Positions 1 to 5,595 of a stretch of DNA of 6,053 nucleotides are shown here, piece after piece. The number at the start of each line of letters is the position of its first letter. Within the stretch, counting starts at the first letter, position 1. The position numbers and the translations under genes were made by a program. Below the pieces are notes generated by a model. It was not told the DNA's origin. It made no database searches and was given only the letters and a program-made list of their open reading frames with translations. Source of the stretch: Nitrospirota bacterium (GTDB taxonomy: Bacteria; Nitrospirota; Nitrospiria; Nitrospirales; Nitrospiraceae); contig JACQCB010000106.1 in the NCBI GenBank assembly GCA_016201805.1, positions 1-6,053 of the forward strand. Reading direction: 5' to 3'.

Positions 1-437
1 GAGCGGTCGAGGTGCCGGATGTTGCGTCGTTCCAGCACGACCACGCGGGGGTCCTGGCGCAACCGCCACGCCAGTTGCCCGTAACCAACGTCCACCGCGT
101 AGACGCGTCGCGCGCCGCTCTGGAGAAGGCAATCCGTGAATCCTCCGGTCGAAGCACCCACGTCCATGGCGACGAGGCCGCTCGGCGCCACCCCAAACGC
201 CTCCAATGCCGCAACGAGCTTGCCTCCGCCCCGACTCACATAGGGGGTCTCTTTGGCTGCAACCTCGATCCTGGCCTCCACGGACACCAGCTTGGCCTGT
301 TTGTCGGCCAAGACCCCATCCACGGTGACGGCCCCGGCCAGAATCAATCGAGCGGCCTGCTCGCGGCTTTCGACCAACCCGCGAGTGACCAACGCACGAT
401 CCAACCGTTCTCGAAGCGACGCAGTTTTCCTGGGCAT
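1..437 (-). CDS. tlyA: TlyA-family 16S/23S rRNA (cytidine-2'-O)-methyltransferase, C-terminus outside window
   Basis: TlyA proteins join an RNA-binding S4 domain to a FtsJ-like SAM-dependent methyltransferase domain and methylate ribose 2'-OH groups of rRNA; some are also called hemolysins. The visible 145 residues show the S4 part at about 11-70 (RLDRALVTRGLVESREQA), the linker PYVSRGGGKL (65-74, with the conserved basic residue as K73), the SAM-binding motif DVGASTGGFTDCLL (92-105) and the following strand VYAVDVGYGQLAW (112-124). The usual linker reads SRGGLKL, so the second half is slightly variant here. The ATG at 437 is the only plausible start, since no in-frame ATG, GTG or TTG occurs in the 61-nt gap after xseB. 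No Shine-Dalgarno sequence precedes it, so translation may depend on coupling or be weak. It is probably cotranscribed with xseB. The family call is firm; the roughly 100 C-terminal residues are cut off by the window edge. Confidence 0.93.
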   Translation of the reverse strand, partial: MPRKTASLRERLDRALVTRGLVESREQAARLILAGAVTVDGVLADKQAKLVSVEARIEVAAKETPYVSRGGGKLVAALEAFGVAPSGLVAMDVGASTGGFTDCLLQSGARRVYAVDVGYGQLAWRLRQDPRVVVLERRNIRHLDR

Positions 438-498
438 GGAGAAACGGGACGCAACCGATGAAAGAGTTACCGGAGGTGGTTCAAGCTTCGGCGGCAAG

Positions 499-756
499 TC
501 AGCCAACTGGAGAAGATTCATCGGCCTCTTCGCCGCCCAAGGTATAGGCGCGAAGCCGCTTCTTCCCTTCCTTGTCCTGAATGAGAATCTCGACTTTCCG
601 CTCCGCGTCATCCAGCATCTTGAGGCACGTTTTGGAGAGTTCGATGCCCTCTTCGAAGATCTTCAGCGATTCATCGAGCGGCAGGTCCCCCTTTTCCAGC
701 TCCGATACGATCGTTTCGAGCCGGGCCATGGCGTCTTCAAACTTCAATGCGGCCAA
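499..756 (-). CDS. xseB: Exodeoxyribonuclease VII small subunit
   Basis: XseB is the small helical subunit that binds several copies per XseA to form exonuclease VII, a metal-independent cytoplasmic nuclease that degrades single-stranded DNA into oligonucleotides in mismatch repair and damage processing. The 85-residue product matches the usual length of about 80. It shows the family signature FEDAMARLETIVSELEKGDL (6-25), then PLDESLKIFEEGIELSKTC and a charged helix ending in KVEIL. The start is TTG, decided by a very strong GGAGGAGG five bases upstream; the next in-frame TTG (747) is too far away. It lies 68 nt after xseA, and that gap contains its own promoter-like sequence, so it need not depend on xseA transcription. 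The acidic tail (GGEEADESSPVG) is poorly conserved in the family. Identification is firm. Confidence 0.95.
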   Translation of the reverse strand: MAALKFEDAMARLETIVSELEKGDLPLDESLKIFEEGIELSKTCLKMLDDAERKVEILIQDKEGKKRLRAYTLGGEEADESSPVG

Positions 757-761
757 CGGAA

Positions 762-769
762 CCTCCTCC
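762..769 (-). promoter_or_regulatory. Strong ribosome binding site fixing the xseB TTG start
   Basis: GGAGGAGG lies exactly five bases (TTCCG) before the TTG at 756, the optimal spacing. It decides the start in favour of this TTG rather than the next in-frame TTG. The site is stronger than those of xseA, ymdB or tlyA, suggesting efficient translation of the small subunit, which is needed in excess over XseA. Confidence 0.85.
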
Positions 770-792
770 TCGTTACAAGCAGACTGGCGGCT

Positions 793-820
793 ATTATACC
801 CCGGCAGCCCAGGGGGTCAA
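793..820 (-). promoter_or_regulatory. Near-consensus sigma70 promoter for xseB-tlyA
   Basis: On the minus strand TTGACC (820-815) is followed, after a 16-bp spacer, by a perfect TATAAT (798-793). Five of six -35 bases and all six -10 bases match the sigma70 consensus, although the spacer is one base short of the optimum. The -35 box begins four bases after the xseA stop codon, so the promoter fills the xseA-xseB gap. The predicted RNA start near 784-786 leaves a leader of about 28 nt carrying the strong ribosome binding site. The GC-rich spacer (CCCC...GGGG) can also form a small hairpin. Activity is inferred from sequence only. Confidence 0.75.
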
Positions 821-824
821 GCGC

Positions 825-2174
825 TTAGGACTTCGGCAGGACTTGCCGAACCGAGCAGAGCAGATGGCCCTCGGCCAACCGTGCCCGCACGACATCCCCC
901 ACGGACAGATCCTCCGCCCTTCTGACAACCGTCCCATCCGACACGGTCTGGATGATACTGTAGCCTCGCGCGAGAATCGCCAAGGGACTCAGCCCGTCCA
1001 GGGCCTGCACAAGCGAGCGCACCGCCTGTAACCGGAACGCCTGCCCCGAGCGCATGCCTTGTTCGACGCGCTTGAGGAACTGCGGCACGAGCACCATGGC
1101 GCCTCTGACTCGCTCCAGGGGGCTGGAGAGCCCCAGATCGTGCCGACAAGCCATGATCTGTTGGCGAAAGGTCGCCAGCGAGCTTTTCACCGTCCATCCC
1201 AACCGGCTGGTGTACTCATCCAAGCGCTGCGCATGCCGTTGGAGAGGCACCGTTCGGACGGACAGCATTCCGCCCGACTCTTCCAACCGATGCCGGATGA
1301 GGGTAAAGCGCATCTGCATCGCCCGTTCCTGACGAGCCCGCCAATCTTCCAGCCCTTGGATGAGATCCTCCAGCACGGGAGCGACCGCCTCGGCAGCCGC
1401 CGAAGGCGTCGGCGCCCGGTAGTCCGCCGCAAAATCGGCCAGGGTGTAATCGATCTCATGGCCGACGGCCGACACGATTGGGACGGGCGATTCCGCGATC
1501 GCCCTGACGACTACTTCCTCGTTGAAACTCCAGAGGTCTTCCAAGGAGCCGCCCCCGCGTCCCACGATGATCACCTCCACCTTGCCGGATTGGCCGAGCG
1601 TGCGGATCGCCTCCGCGATTTGCAGCGCCGCCCCCTCCCCTTGAACCGACACCGGACAGATCAACACGGACAAGGACGGACAGCGCCGCTCCAGCACCAC
1701 CAGCATATCGTGGAGTGCGGCGCCGGACCGGGACGTCACGAGGCCGACACGGCGCGGAAGAAAGGGCAACGGCCGCTTGCGAGAGGCATCGAAGAGGCCT
1801 TCGCGGGCCAGCTTCTCCTTTAGCTGCTCCAGCGCAAGCTGAAGCGCCCCGATGCCCTTCGGTTCCAGATAGTCCAGGACGGCCTGATACTCCCCGCGCG
1901 GCTCATACACCGTCAAGCGCCCGCGCACGATGACTTGGAGGCCTTCGCGAAGAGCGAACCGGAGGCGCTGCACGCCGGTTCTGAACAACACGGCCCTGAT
2001 CTGGCTGTTCTGGTCCTTTAAGGTAAGATAACAATGGCCGGAGGAAGGCGTCCGGAGATTCGAGACCTCGCCTTCGATCCAGAGGTCTGGGAACCCCTGC
2101 TCGAGCCGGTCCCGCACGAGGGCGGTCAGTTCACTGACCGTGAGGATTCGTTGCGGCTGAGCGCCCACCATCAT
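825..2174 (-). CDS. xseA: Exodeoxyribonuclease VII large subunit
   Basis: XseA is the catalytic subunit of exonuclease VII, which with XseB digests single-stranded DNA from both ends in the cytoplasm. The product has 449 residues, close to the E. coli length of 456. An N-terminal OB-fold (about 8-105) carries LTVSELTALVRDRLEQGFPD and WIEGEVSNLRTPSSGHCYLTLKD, and the catalytic core follows. Residues D156 (ALHDML), R206 (VGRGGGSLEDLW), H239 and D242 (AVGHEIDYTLADFAADYRAP) line up one position away from the E. coli catalytic residues D155, R205, H238 and D241, so the enzyme looks active. About residues 265-400 form the helical arm that binds XseB, and the tail has the conserved LSPLAILARGYSI motif. 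Two ATG codons are adjacent (2174 and 2171); the first is taken. Only weak ribosome-binding sequence precedes it. It lies 58 nt after ymdB and probably shares its transcript. Confidence 0.97.
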   Translation of the reverse strand: MMVGAQPQRILTVSELTALVRDRLEQGFPDLWIEGEVSNLRTPSSGHCYLTLKDQNSQIRAVLFRTGVQRLRFALREGLQVIVRGRLTVYEPRGEYQAVLDYLEPKGIGALQLALEQLKEKLAREGLFDASRKRPLPFLPRRVGLVTSRSGAALHDMLVVLERRCPSLSVLICPVSVQGEGAALQIAEAIRTLGQSGKVEVIIVGRGGGSLEDLWSFNEEVVVRAIAESPVPIVSAVGHEIDYTLADFAADYRAPTPSAAAEAVAPVLEDLIQGLEDWRARQERAMQMRFTLIRHRLEESGGMLSVRTVPLQRHAQRLDEYTSRLGWTVKSSLATFRQQIMACRHDLGLSSPLERVRGAMVLVPQFLKRVEQGMRSGQAFRLQAVRSLVQALDGLSPLAILARGYSIIQTVSDGTVVRRAEDLSVGDVVRARLAEGHLLCSVRQVLPKS

Positions 2175-2201
2175 TCAAGAATACCCACGACTATCGCGCG
2201 T

Positions 2202-2220
2202 CCGGCCGTTGTCCGGCCGG
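2202..2220. repeat. GC-only hairpin in the ymdB-xseA gap
   Basis: CCGGCCG and CGGCCGG form a perfect 7-bp stem around a five-base loop. It sits in the 58-nt gap between the ymdB stop and the xseA start. No T-run follows on the minus strand, so it is not an intrinsic terminator. It could stabilise a processed mRNA end or reduce readthrough into xseA; that role is inference. Confidence 0.55.
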
Positions 2221-2232
2221 CCCGACCGGACA

Positions 2233-3015
2233 TCACTCCGGAATCCGGATCCGCCGGATGGCGACGGCCTTCCCGAGCGCGCCGTCGAGTTCGATGAGCA
2301 CGGCGCTCAAGACCGCCGGGCCCGACGCCACTTCGAAGCGACGCGGCATCTGCGTGAGAAATTTCTCGATGGCCAATTCCTTCTTGATCCCGATCACGGA
2401 CAGCACTGGCCCCGTCATGCCGATGTCCGTCAGGTAGGCCGTGCCCTTGGGAAGAATCTGCTCGTCGGCGGTCTGGACGTGCGTATGGGTCCCGACGACC
2501 GCCGTCACGTCGCCGTCCAGAAAATGTCCCATCGCCATTTTCTCCGACGTCGCCTCCGCATGCATGTCCACGATGATGGCGTTGGTCTGCTGTTTCAGCT
2601 TGGCAATCTCCCGGCGGGCCACCTGGAAGGGACACTCCAGAATAGCCGGCATGTAGATCCGCCCCATGAGTTGCAGTATCCCAAGCTTCTCGCCTCCGGG
2701 CGTTTCCACCACGATGCTGCCGTGCCCCGGCGTACCGGCGGGGTAGTTCGCCGGCCGCAACAATCGCGGCTCGTGCGGGATGAACTCGAGGATTTCCTTT
2801 TTGTCCCAGACGTGGTTGCCGGTCGTAATCACCGACAACCCCATCTCGAACAGTTCGTGGGCCAGCTCCGGCGTGATCCCGAACCCCGCGGCCGCATTTT
2901 CCCCGTTCCCGATCACGAGGTCCACGGCGTGCTCGGCCACCACCTTGTGCAGCGTCCGCGCAATCACCCGACGCCCGGGTTCCCCCATGATGTCGCCGAT
3001 AAACAGAACTTTCAT
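2233..3015 (-). CDS. ymdB: YmdB-family metallophosphoesterase (2',3'-cyclic-nucleotide phosphodiesterase type)
   Basis: This family (TIGR00282) contains dinuclear-metal phosphoesterases; Bacillus subtilis YmdB hydrolyses cyclic nucleotides and affects biofilm and motility decisions. From the ATG at 3015 the protein has 260 residues, normal for the family. The metal-binding set is complete: D8 (FIGDIMG), E39 and N40 (GNGENAA), N67 and H68 (TTGNHVWD), H152 (DMHAEATSEK), and H177 and H179 (VGTHTHVQTADE). An upstream in-frame TTG (3027) exists, but the family consistently begins MK/RxLFIGDI, so I choose ATG 3015. The ribosome binding site is weak. The gene lies directly downstream of rny, the same neighbour order as in Firmicutes, and the pairing suggests a link with RNA turnover or cyclic-nucleotide signalling. 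The in vivo substrate in this organism is unknown. Confidence 0.93.
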   Translation of the reverse strand: MKVLFIGDIMGEPGRRVIARTLHKVVAEHAVDLVIGNGENAAAGFGITPELAHELFEMGLSVITTGNHVWDKKEILEFIPHEPRLLRPANYPAGTPGHGSIVVETPGGEKLGILQLMGRIYMPAILECPFQVARREIAKLKQQTNAIIVDMHAEATSEKMAMGHFLDGDVTAVVGTHTHVQTADEQILPKGTAYLTDIGMTGPVLSVIGIKKELAIEKFLTQMPRRFEVASGPAVLSAVLIELDGALGKAVAIRRIRIPE

Positions 3016-3040
3016 ACAGACCGGCAATGGGTGATCGGCG

Positions 3041-3098
3041 ATAGGCTATTGGGAAGAGGCTTGCTCTTCCTATAGCCCATAGCCTCGCGCCTATAGCC
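3041..3098. repeat. Palindromic word repeat in the rny-ymdB gap
   Basis: The 91-nt gap between the rny stop and the ymdB ATG is mostly built of the words ATAGGC/GCCTAT. GGCTAT (3044-3049) pairs with ATAGCC (3072-3077), and inside it GGAAGAG (3052-3058) pairs with CTCTTCC (3064-3070) around the loop GCTTG. Two more ATAGCC copies follow at 3079-3084 and 3093-3098. The arrangement resembles REP-like or word-type intergenic repeats that are dispersed in some genomes. There is no T-run on the minus strand, so an intrinsic terminator is unlikely; an mRNA-stabilising hairpin between rny and ymdB is possible. Confidence 0.6.
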
Positions 3099-3106
3099 TC
3101 TCCTGC

Positions 3107-4672
3107 TTACTTCGCGTAATCCACGAACCGGCTCTCTCGAATCACCGTCACTTTGATCTGGCCGGGGTAGGTCAACTCATCCTGGATTTTCTTGGCCAGC
3201 TCACGAGAAATGTGGGACGATTCCACGTCGCTGACCTCCTCCTGCCGGACGATCACCCGGATCTCGCGACCCGCCTGGATCGCATAGGCTTTCTGCACCC
3301 CTTTGAACCCGACCGCCAAGGACTCCAGCTTCTCCAGCCGCTTGACGTAGGATTCGAGGGCCTCGCGTCTGGCGCCAGGCCTGGCCGCCGAGAGGGCCTC
3401 TGCCGCCGCCACCAGCACCGTCTCCGGGCAGATCGGTTCCACCTGTTCATGGTGCGCGGCGATCGCGTTGACCACTTTCGCCGACTCCCCGTAGCGTTTG
3501 GCGATCTCGGCCCCCAACATCGCGTGGGGTCCTTCCTCCTCGTGGCTCACCGCTTTTCCGATGTCGTGGAGCAGGGCGCCTCGCTTGGCCAGTTTCACGT
3601 CCAGCCCCAGCTCCGACGCCATGATGCCGCAGATGTACGCCGCCTCTCTGGCATGGTACAAATTGTTCTGCCCGTAACTGGTCCGGTATTTCAGCCGGCC
3701 CAGGACCTTGACCAGTTCGGGATTGAAGTCCGACAGCCCCACCTCGAAGATGATCTTTTCGGCTTCCTCGATCATCAGCTTGTCCAGATCTGTCTTGACC
3801 TTCTCGACGATCTCCTCGATCCGGGTGGGATGGATGCGGCCGTCTTGCATCAACCGCTCCAGAGAAATCTTGGCGATCTCCCGGCGCAGCGGATCGAAGC
3901 CGGAAATAATGACCGCCTCCGGCGTTTCGTCGATGATCAGGTCGATGCCCGTGGCCGCCTCGATCGCGCGGATGTTCCGCCCCTCGCGTCCGATGATGCG
4001 CCCCTTCATGCTGTCGTTGGGAATCTGCACCACCGAGATCGTGGCCTCCGACACATAATCCCTGGTCACCCGCTGGATCGAGCGGGCGATGATTTCCCGC
4101 GCCTCGCGCTCGGCGTTTTCTTTCGCTTCATCGATAATGCGCTTCGCGAGCCCGGCCGCATCCAACCTGGCCTCGCTCTCAATTTCGCTCAGGAGATGCC
4201 GCTTGGCTTCCTCGACCGTCATCCCGGCCACCCGCTCCAAGGCCTGTCGGTGCTCCTTGACCGCTTGCTCGCAAGCCGCCTCCTTGGCCGCAATGGTCTC
4301 TTCACGCTTGGACAGCGCTTGCTCGCGCTTCTGCGTCTCGGCCTCGCGTTTTTCGACGGCACCGACCTTGCGGTCAAGATTTTCTTCCCGTTGGATCAAA
4401 CGCCTTTCTTGAGACGCCAGTTCCGAGCGTTTTTCCTTCTGCTCCTTGTCGATCTCGGCTTTCGTCTGAAACAGTAAATCCTTCGCCTCCAGCTTGGCTT
4501 CCTTGACCAGATTCTCCGCTTCCCGCTCTGCGCTCTGCACGACCTGGCGGGCCTGGTCATCGGCCTGGGTCCGGCTGGCCGTCAGCGCCCTTCGACGGAG
4601 TCCCGCAGCAACGCCGACTCCCGCCAGCGCTCCCAACATGCCTACGATCACATATACGGCGATGGTTGTCAC
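3107..4672 (-). CDS. rny: Ribonuclease Y, membrane-anchored endoribonuclease
   Basis: RNase Y is a membrane-bound endonuclease that starts mRNA decay in bacteria lacking RNase E, and it acts on the inner face of the cytoplasmic membrane. The 521-residue product matches the 520 of B. subtilis. Order of parts: one transmembrane helix (about 4-24), a long charged coiled coil (about 35-195), a KH RNA-binding domain (about 210-275, loop IIGREGRN at 226-233), and an HD domain (about 335-430) with H340, HDIGK (369-373) and AHH (406-408), then the conserved C-terminal domain ending VTVIRESRFVDYAK. The segment usually read as AADALSAARPGAR is AAEALSAARPGAR here (E425 in place of Asp). An in-frame GTG at 4684 exists, but GGAGG sits five bases before GTG 4672, giving the start MTTIAVYVIVG. 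It follows zapA after a 614-nt gap and is followed by ymdB. Confidence 0.97.
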   Translation of the reverse strand: MTTIAVYVIVGMLGALAGVGVAAGLRRRALTASRTQADDQARQVVQSAEREAENLVKEAKLEAKDLLFQTKAEIDKEQKEKRSELASQERRLIQREENLDRKVGAVEKREAETQKREQALSKREETIAAKEAACEQAVKEHRQALERVAGMTVEEAKRHLLSEIESEARLDAAGLAKRIIDEAKENAEREAREIIARSIQRVTRDYVSEATISVVQIPNDSMKGRIIGREGRNIRAIEAATGIDLIIDETPEAVIISGFDPLRREIAKISLERLMQDGRIHPTRIEEIVEKVKTDLDKLMIEEAEKIIFEVGLSDFNPELVKVLGRLKYRTSYGQNNLYHAREAAYICGIMASELGLDVKLAKRGALLHDIGKAVSHEEEGPHAMLGAEIAKRYGESAKVVNAIAAHHEQVEPICPETVLVAAAEALSAARPGARREALESYVKRLEKLESLAVGFKGVQKAYAIQAGREIRVIVRQEEVSDVESSHISRELAKKIQDELTYPGQIKVTVIRESRFVDYAK

Positions 4673-4677
4673 AATGG

Positions 4678-4682
4678 CCTCC
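4678..4682 (-). promoter_or_regulatory. Ribosome binding site deciding the rny start
   Basis: GGAGG is followed by the five bases CCATT and then the GTG at 4672. This ideal spacing supports the 521-residue start. The longer alternative from GTG 4684 would have its only purine-rich sequence (AAAAGGG) touching the start codon. Confidence 0.75.
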
Positions 4683-4733
4683 ACCCCTTTTGAGCGTTAA
4701 GTAAGATTGAATTGAATGGTTGCATCGAACCGT

Positions 4734-4769
4734 GGTCGTACTCGGCTGTGTGTACGAGCCGGGACGACC
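4734..4769 (-). repeat. Hairpin in the rny leader
   Basis: On the minus strand GGTCGT pairs with ACGACC, and inside it CGGCT pairs with AGCCG around a nine-base loop (CGTACACAC), with a short internal loop between the two helices. Separately, TCGTACTC (4800-4793) is the exact complement of GAGTACGA, which overlaps the 3' arm of this hairpin, so two alternative folds compete for the same bases. No T-run follows. The position, about 60 nt before the rny start, would allow a role in rny leader control, which is inference. Confidence 0.5.
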
Positions 4770-4895
4770 GCAGCAGCAAGGGAAGGGGCAGAGAGTACGA
4801 GGCGGAGAGAACCGAACATCTCGCGGAGACGACAGAGCGGAAGCGCGACGGAGGACCAGTGCGGACTAGAACGAACGGCGACTGAACGAGACCGA

Positions 4896-5088
4896 CGGAG
4901 TGGACAGCGGCCGGCCCCTGCTGGAAGAGAAACCCGGGTTCAGCCCCGACACGACCCGCGGCCTCGCGAGCGCATCACCCGGCCCCCCTCTCATCCAACG
5001 AGAAACCACCGCCAGCCTATCGCGAAAAAGCCCTGCCTCGCCTTGGCCGCTCGCCCAGGCCGCAGTCCTCTCCGCCATCTCCACTCCG
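4896..5088 (-). ncRNA. Candidate structured RNA closed by a long-range stem (possible 6S-like)
   Basis: On the minus strand CGGAGTGGA (5088-5080) followed by GCGG (5075-5072) is complementary to CCGC (4910-4907) followed by TCCACTCCG (4904-4896), giving 9 + 4 bp with a small internal loop and closing 193 nt. That size, and the place after zapA, resemble 6S RNA. However, the arms are low-complexity purine and pyrimidine runs, no good promoter lies immediately upstream of 5088, and I cannot recognise the conserved 6S bubble. The long-range pairing may be chance. Confidence 0.2.
5025..5065 (-). terminator. Possible intrinsic terminator after zapA or a small RNA
   Basis: On the minus strand CTGC (5065-5062) and GCAG (5036-5033) enclose GCCTGGGC (5060-5053) paired with GCCAAGGC (5047-5040) with one mismatch and a GAGCG loop. 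Three bases after the stem comes TTTTT (5029-5025). The mismatch, the internal loop and the short T-run make this a weak terminator candidate. If used, a transcript from the promoter-like sequence near 5245-5273 would be about 215 nt long. Confidence 0.3.
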
Positions 5089-5244
5089 AACAATCTCAAC
5101 CACCCGATCATCAAAACCAGCATGTGCATGACGTTCAGTCGCACTGGAAAATCCCTGTTAGGCCCGTCGCTTCTTAAATTGTCGTCACCCAAGCACTCTC
5201 ACCCACATTTACCTTGCTCAGGCGCCCTTTCTTTAGTTATGCGT

Positions 5245-5273
5245 ACCCTATCAAATACCTGAAAACATTGCAA
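5245..5273 (-). promoter_or_regulatory. Promoter-like sequence just downstream of zapA
   Basis: TTGCAA (5273-5268) and TAGGGT (5250-5245) are separated by 17 bp on the minus strand, beginning about 25 nt after the zapA stop codon. Each hexamer matches the sigma70 consensus only partly, but the spacing is optimal and the -10 keeps the key T, A and final T. The predicted RNA start is near 5238-5240. It could serve a small RNA in the gap or the rny operon. The call rests on sequence match only. Confidence 0.4.
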
Positions 5274-5298
5274 GCCTGGCGCATCTCCCCTCGGCCCC

Positions 5299-5595
5299 TT
5301 ACCGGTTCCTCGCCGGCTGCAAGTGCTCCTCAATCGACTCCATCAAGCAGCTCGCCCGCCGCTCGACGTCGGCCTCGCCCTGCTCTCGACGCTGTTCCGC
5401 CTGGAACAGTTGATGCGTGATGTTGATGGCCGCCAGCACCGCCACCTTGGTCGGGGTGGCGGTTTTCATCCCCTTGGCCAACTGCTGCATCTGCTCGTCC
5501 ACATAGGCAGCTACCCGGCTCACATAGACTTCGTCCGTCGCGCCTTTGATCGTATAGCGCTGGCCGAAAATATCCACTTCGATGGGCTTCGTCAC
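5299..5595 (-). CDS. zapA: Cell division protein ZapA
   Basis: ZapA binds FtsZ filaments in the cytoplasm, crosslinks them and stabilises the Z-ring; its coiled coil also recruits ZapB. The 98-residue product has the family's usual length. The N-terminal globular part (about 1-40) reads IEVDIFGQRYTIKG, then the region EVYVSRVAAYVDEQMQQLAK, followed by a conserved TKVAVLAAINITHQLF segment (49-64) leading into a C-terminal coiled coil (to about 90). The start is GTG, supported by GGAGG six bases upstream. The GTG overlaps the TGA that ends the upstream open frame (GTGA), although that frame is probably damaged and its natural stop lies farther upstream. It is cotranscribed with the ZapB-like gene. 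Confidence 0.93.
   Translation of the reverse strand: MTKPIEVDIFGQRYTIKGATDEVYVSRVAAYVDEQMQQLAKGMKTATPTKVAVLAAINITHQLFQAEQRREQGEADVERRASCLMESIEEHLQPARNR

Larger units (their letters stand above)
4685..5298. other. Gap of 614 nt between zapA and rny without a convincing protein gene
   Basis: Open frames here are either very arginine-rich (plus strand, 4716-5177) or depend on a TTG with no ribosome binding site (minus strand, 4866-5192). I recognise neither. The gap contains, in transcription order, a promoter-like pair just after zapA, a purine-rich stretch, a possible terminator hairpin followed by T5, a long-range complementary pair (5072-5088 with 4896-4910), a strongly pyrimidine-rich stretch (about 4771-4920) and a hairpin near the rny start. 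In several proteobacterial groups the 6S RNA gene ssrS lies directly downstream of zapA, so a 6S-type RNA is the leading hypothesis. I could not match the 6S consensus by eye. Confidence 0.4.

Noticed and set aside
1059..1823. Plus-strand open frame of 254 codons opposite xseA
   Set aside because: It is antisense to the catalytic region of xseA and rich in Arg, His and Gln without recognisable motifs.
3016..3027. Longer ymdB start at TTG 3027
   Set aside because: It adds four residues (MPVC) before the family's conserved MKVLFIGDI start and has no better ribosome binding site.
2209..3075. Plus-strand open frame of 288 codons opposite ymdB
   Set aside because: It is antisense to a gene with all catalytic motifs intact, and its His/Arg/Pro-rich content is typical of shadow frames.
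3212..4477. Plus-strand open frame of 421 codons opposite rny
   Set aside because: It is antisense to a well-conserved gene and is explained by high-GC codon usage in the complementary frame; it has no domain pattern.
4673..4684. Longer rny start at GTG 4684
   Set aside because: The ribosome binding site GGAGG overlaps this would-be coding sequence and is correctly placed for GTG 4672.
4931..4940. Ten-base perfect palindrome AACCCGGGTT
   Set aside because: It is a single short palindrome in GC-rich DNA, without flanking symmetry or a second copy.
4716..5177. Plus-strand open frame of 153 codons in the same gap
   Set aside because: The product is extremely rich in Arg, Pro and Ser with no domain pattern. 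It is the complement of the pyrimidine-rich leader and runs against all neighbouring genes.
4866..5192. Minus-strand open frame of 108 codons in the zapA-rny gap with a short hydrophobic stretch (MHMLVLMIGWLRLFG)
   Set aside because: It needs a TTG start without a ribosome binding site, the internal ATGs also lack one, the C-terminal half is low-complexity Arg/Ser/Pro, and I recognise no family. A real small membrane protein cannot be fully excluded.
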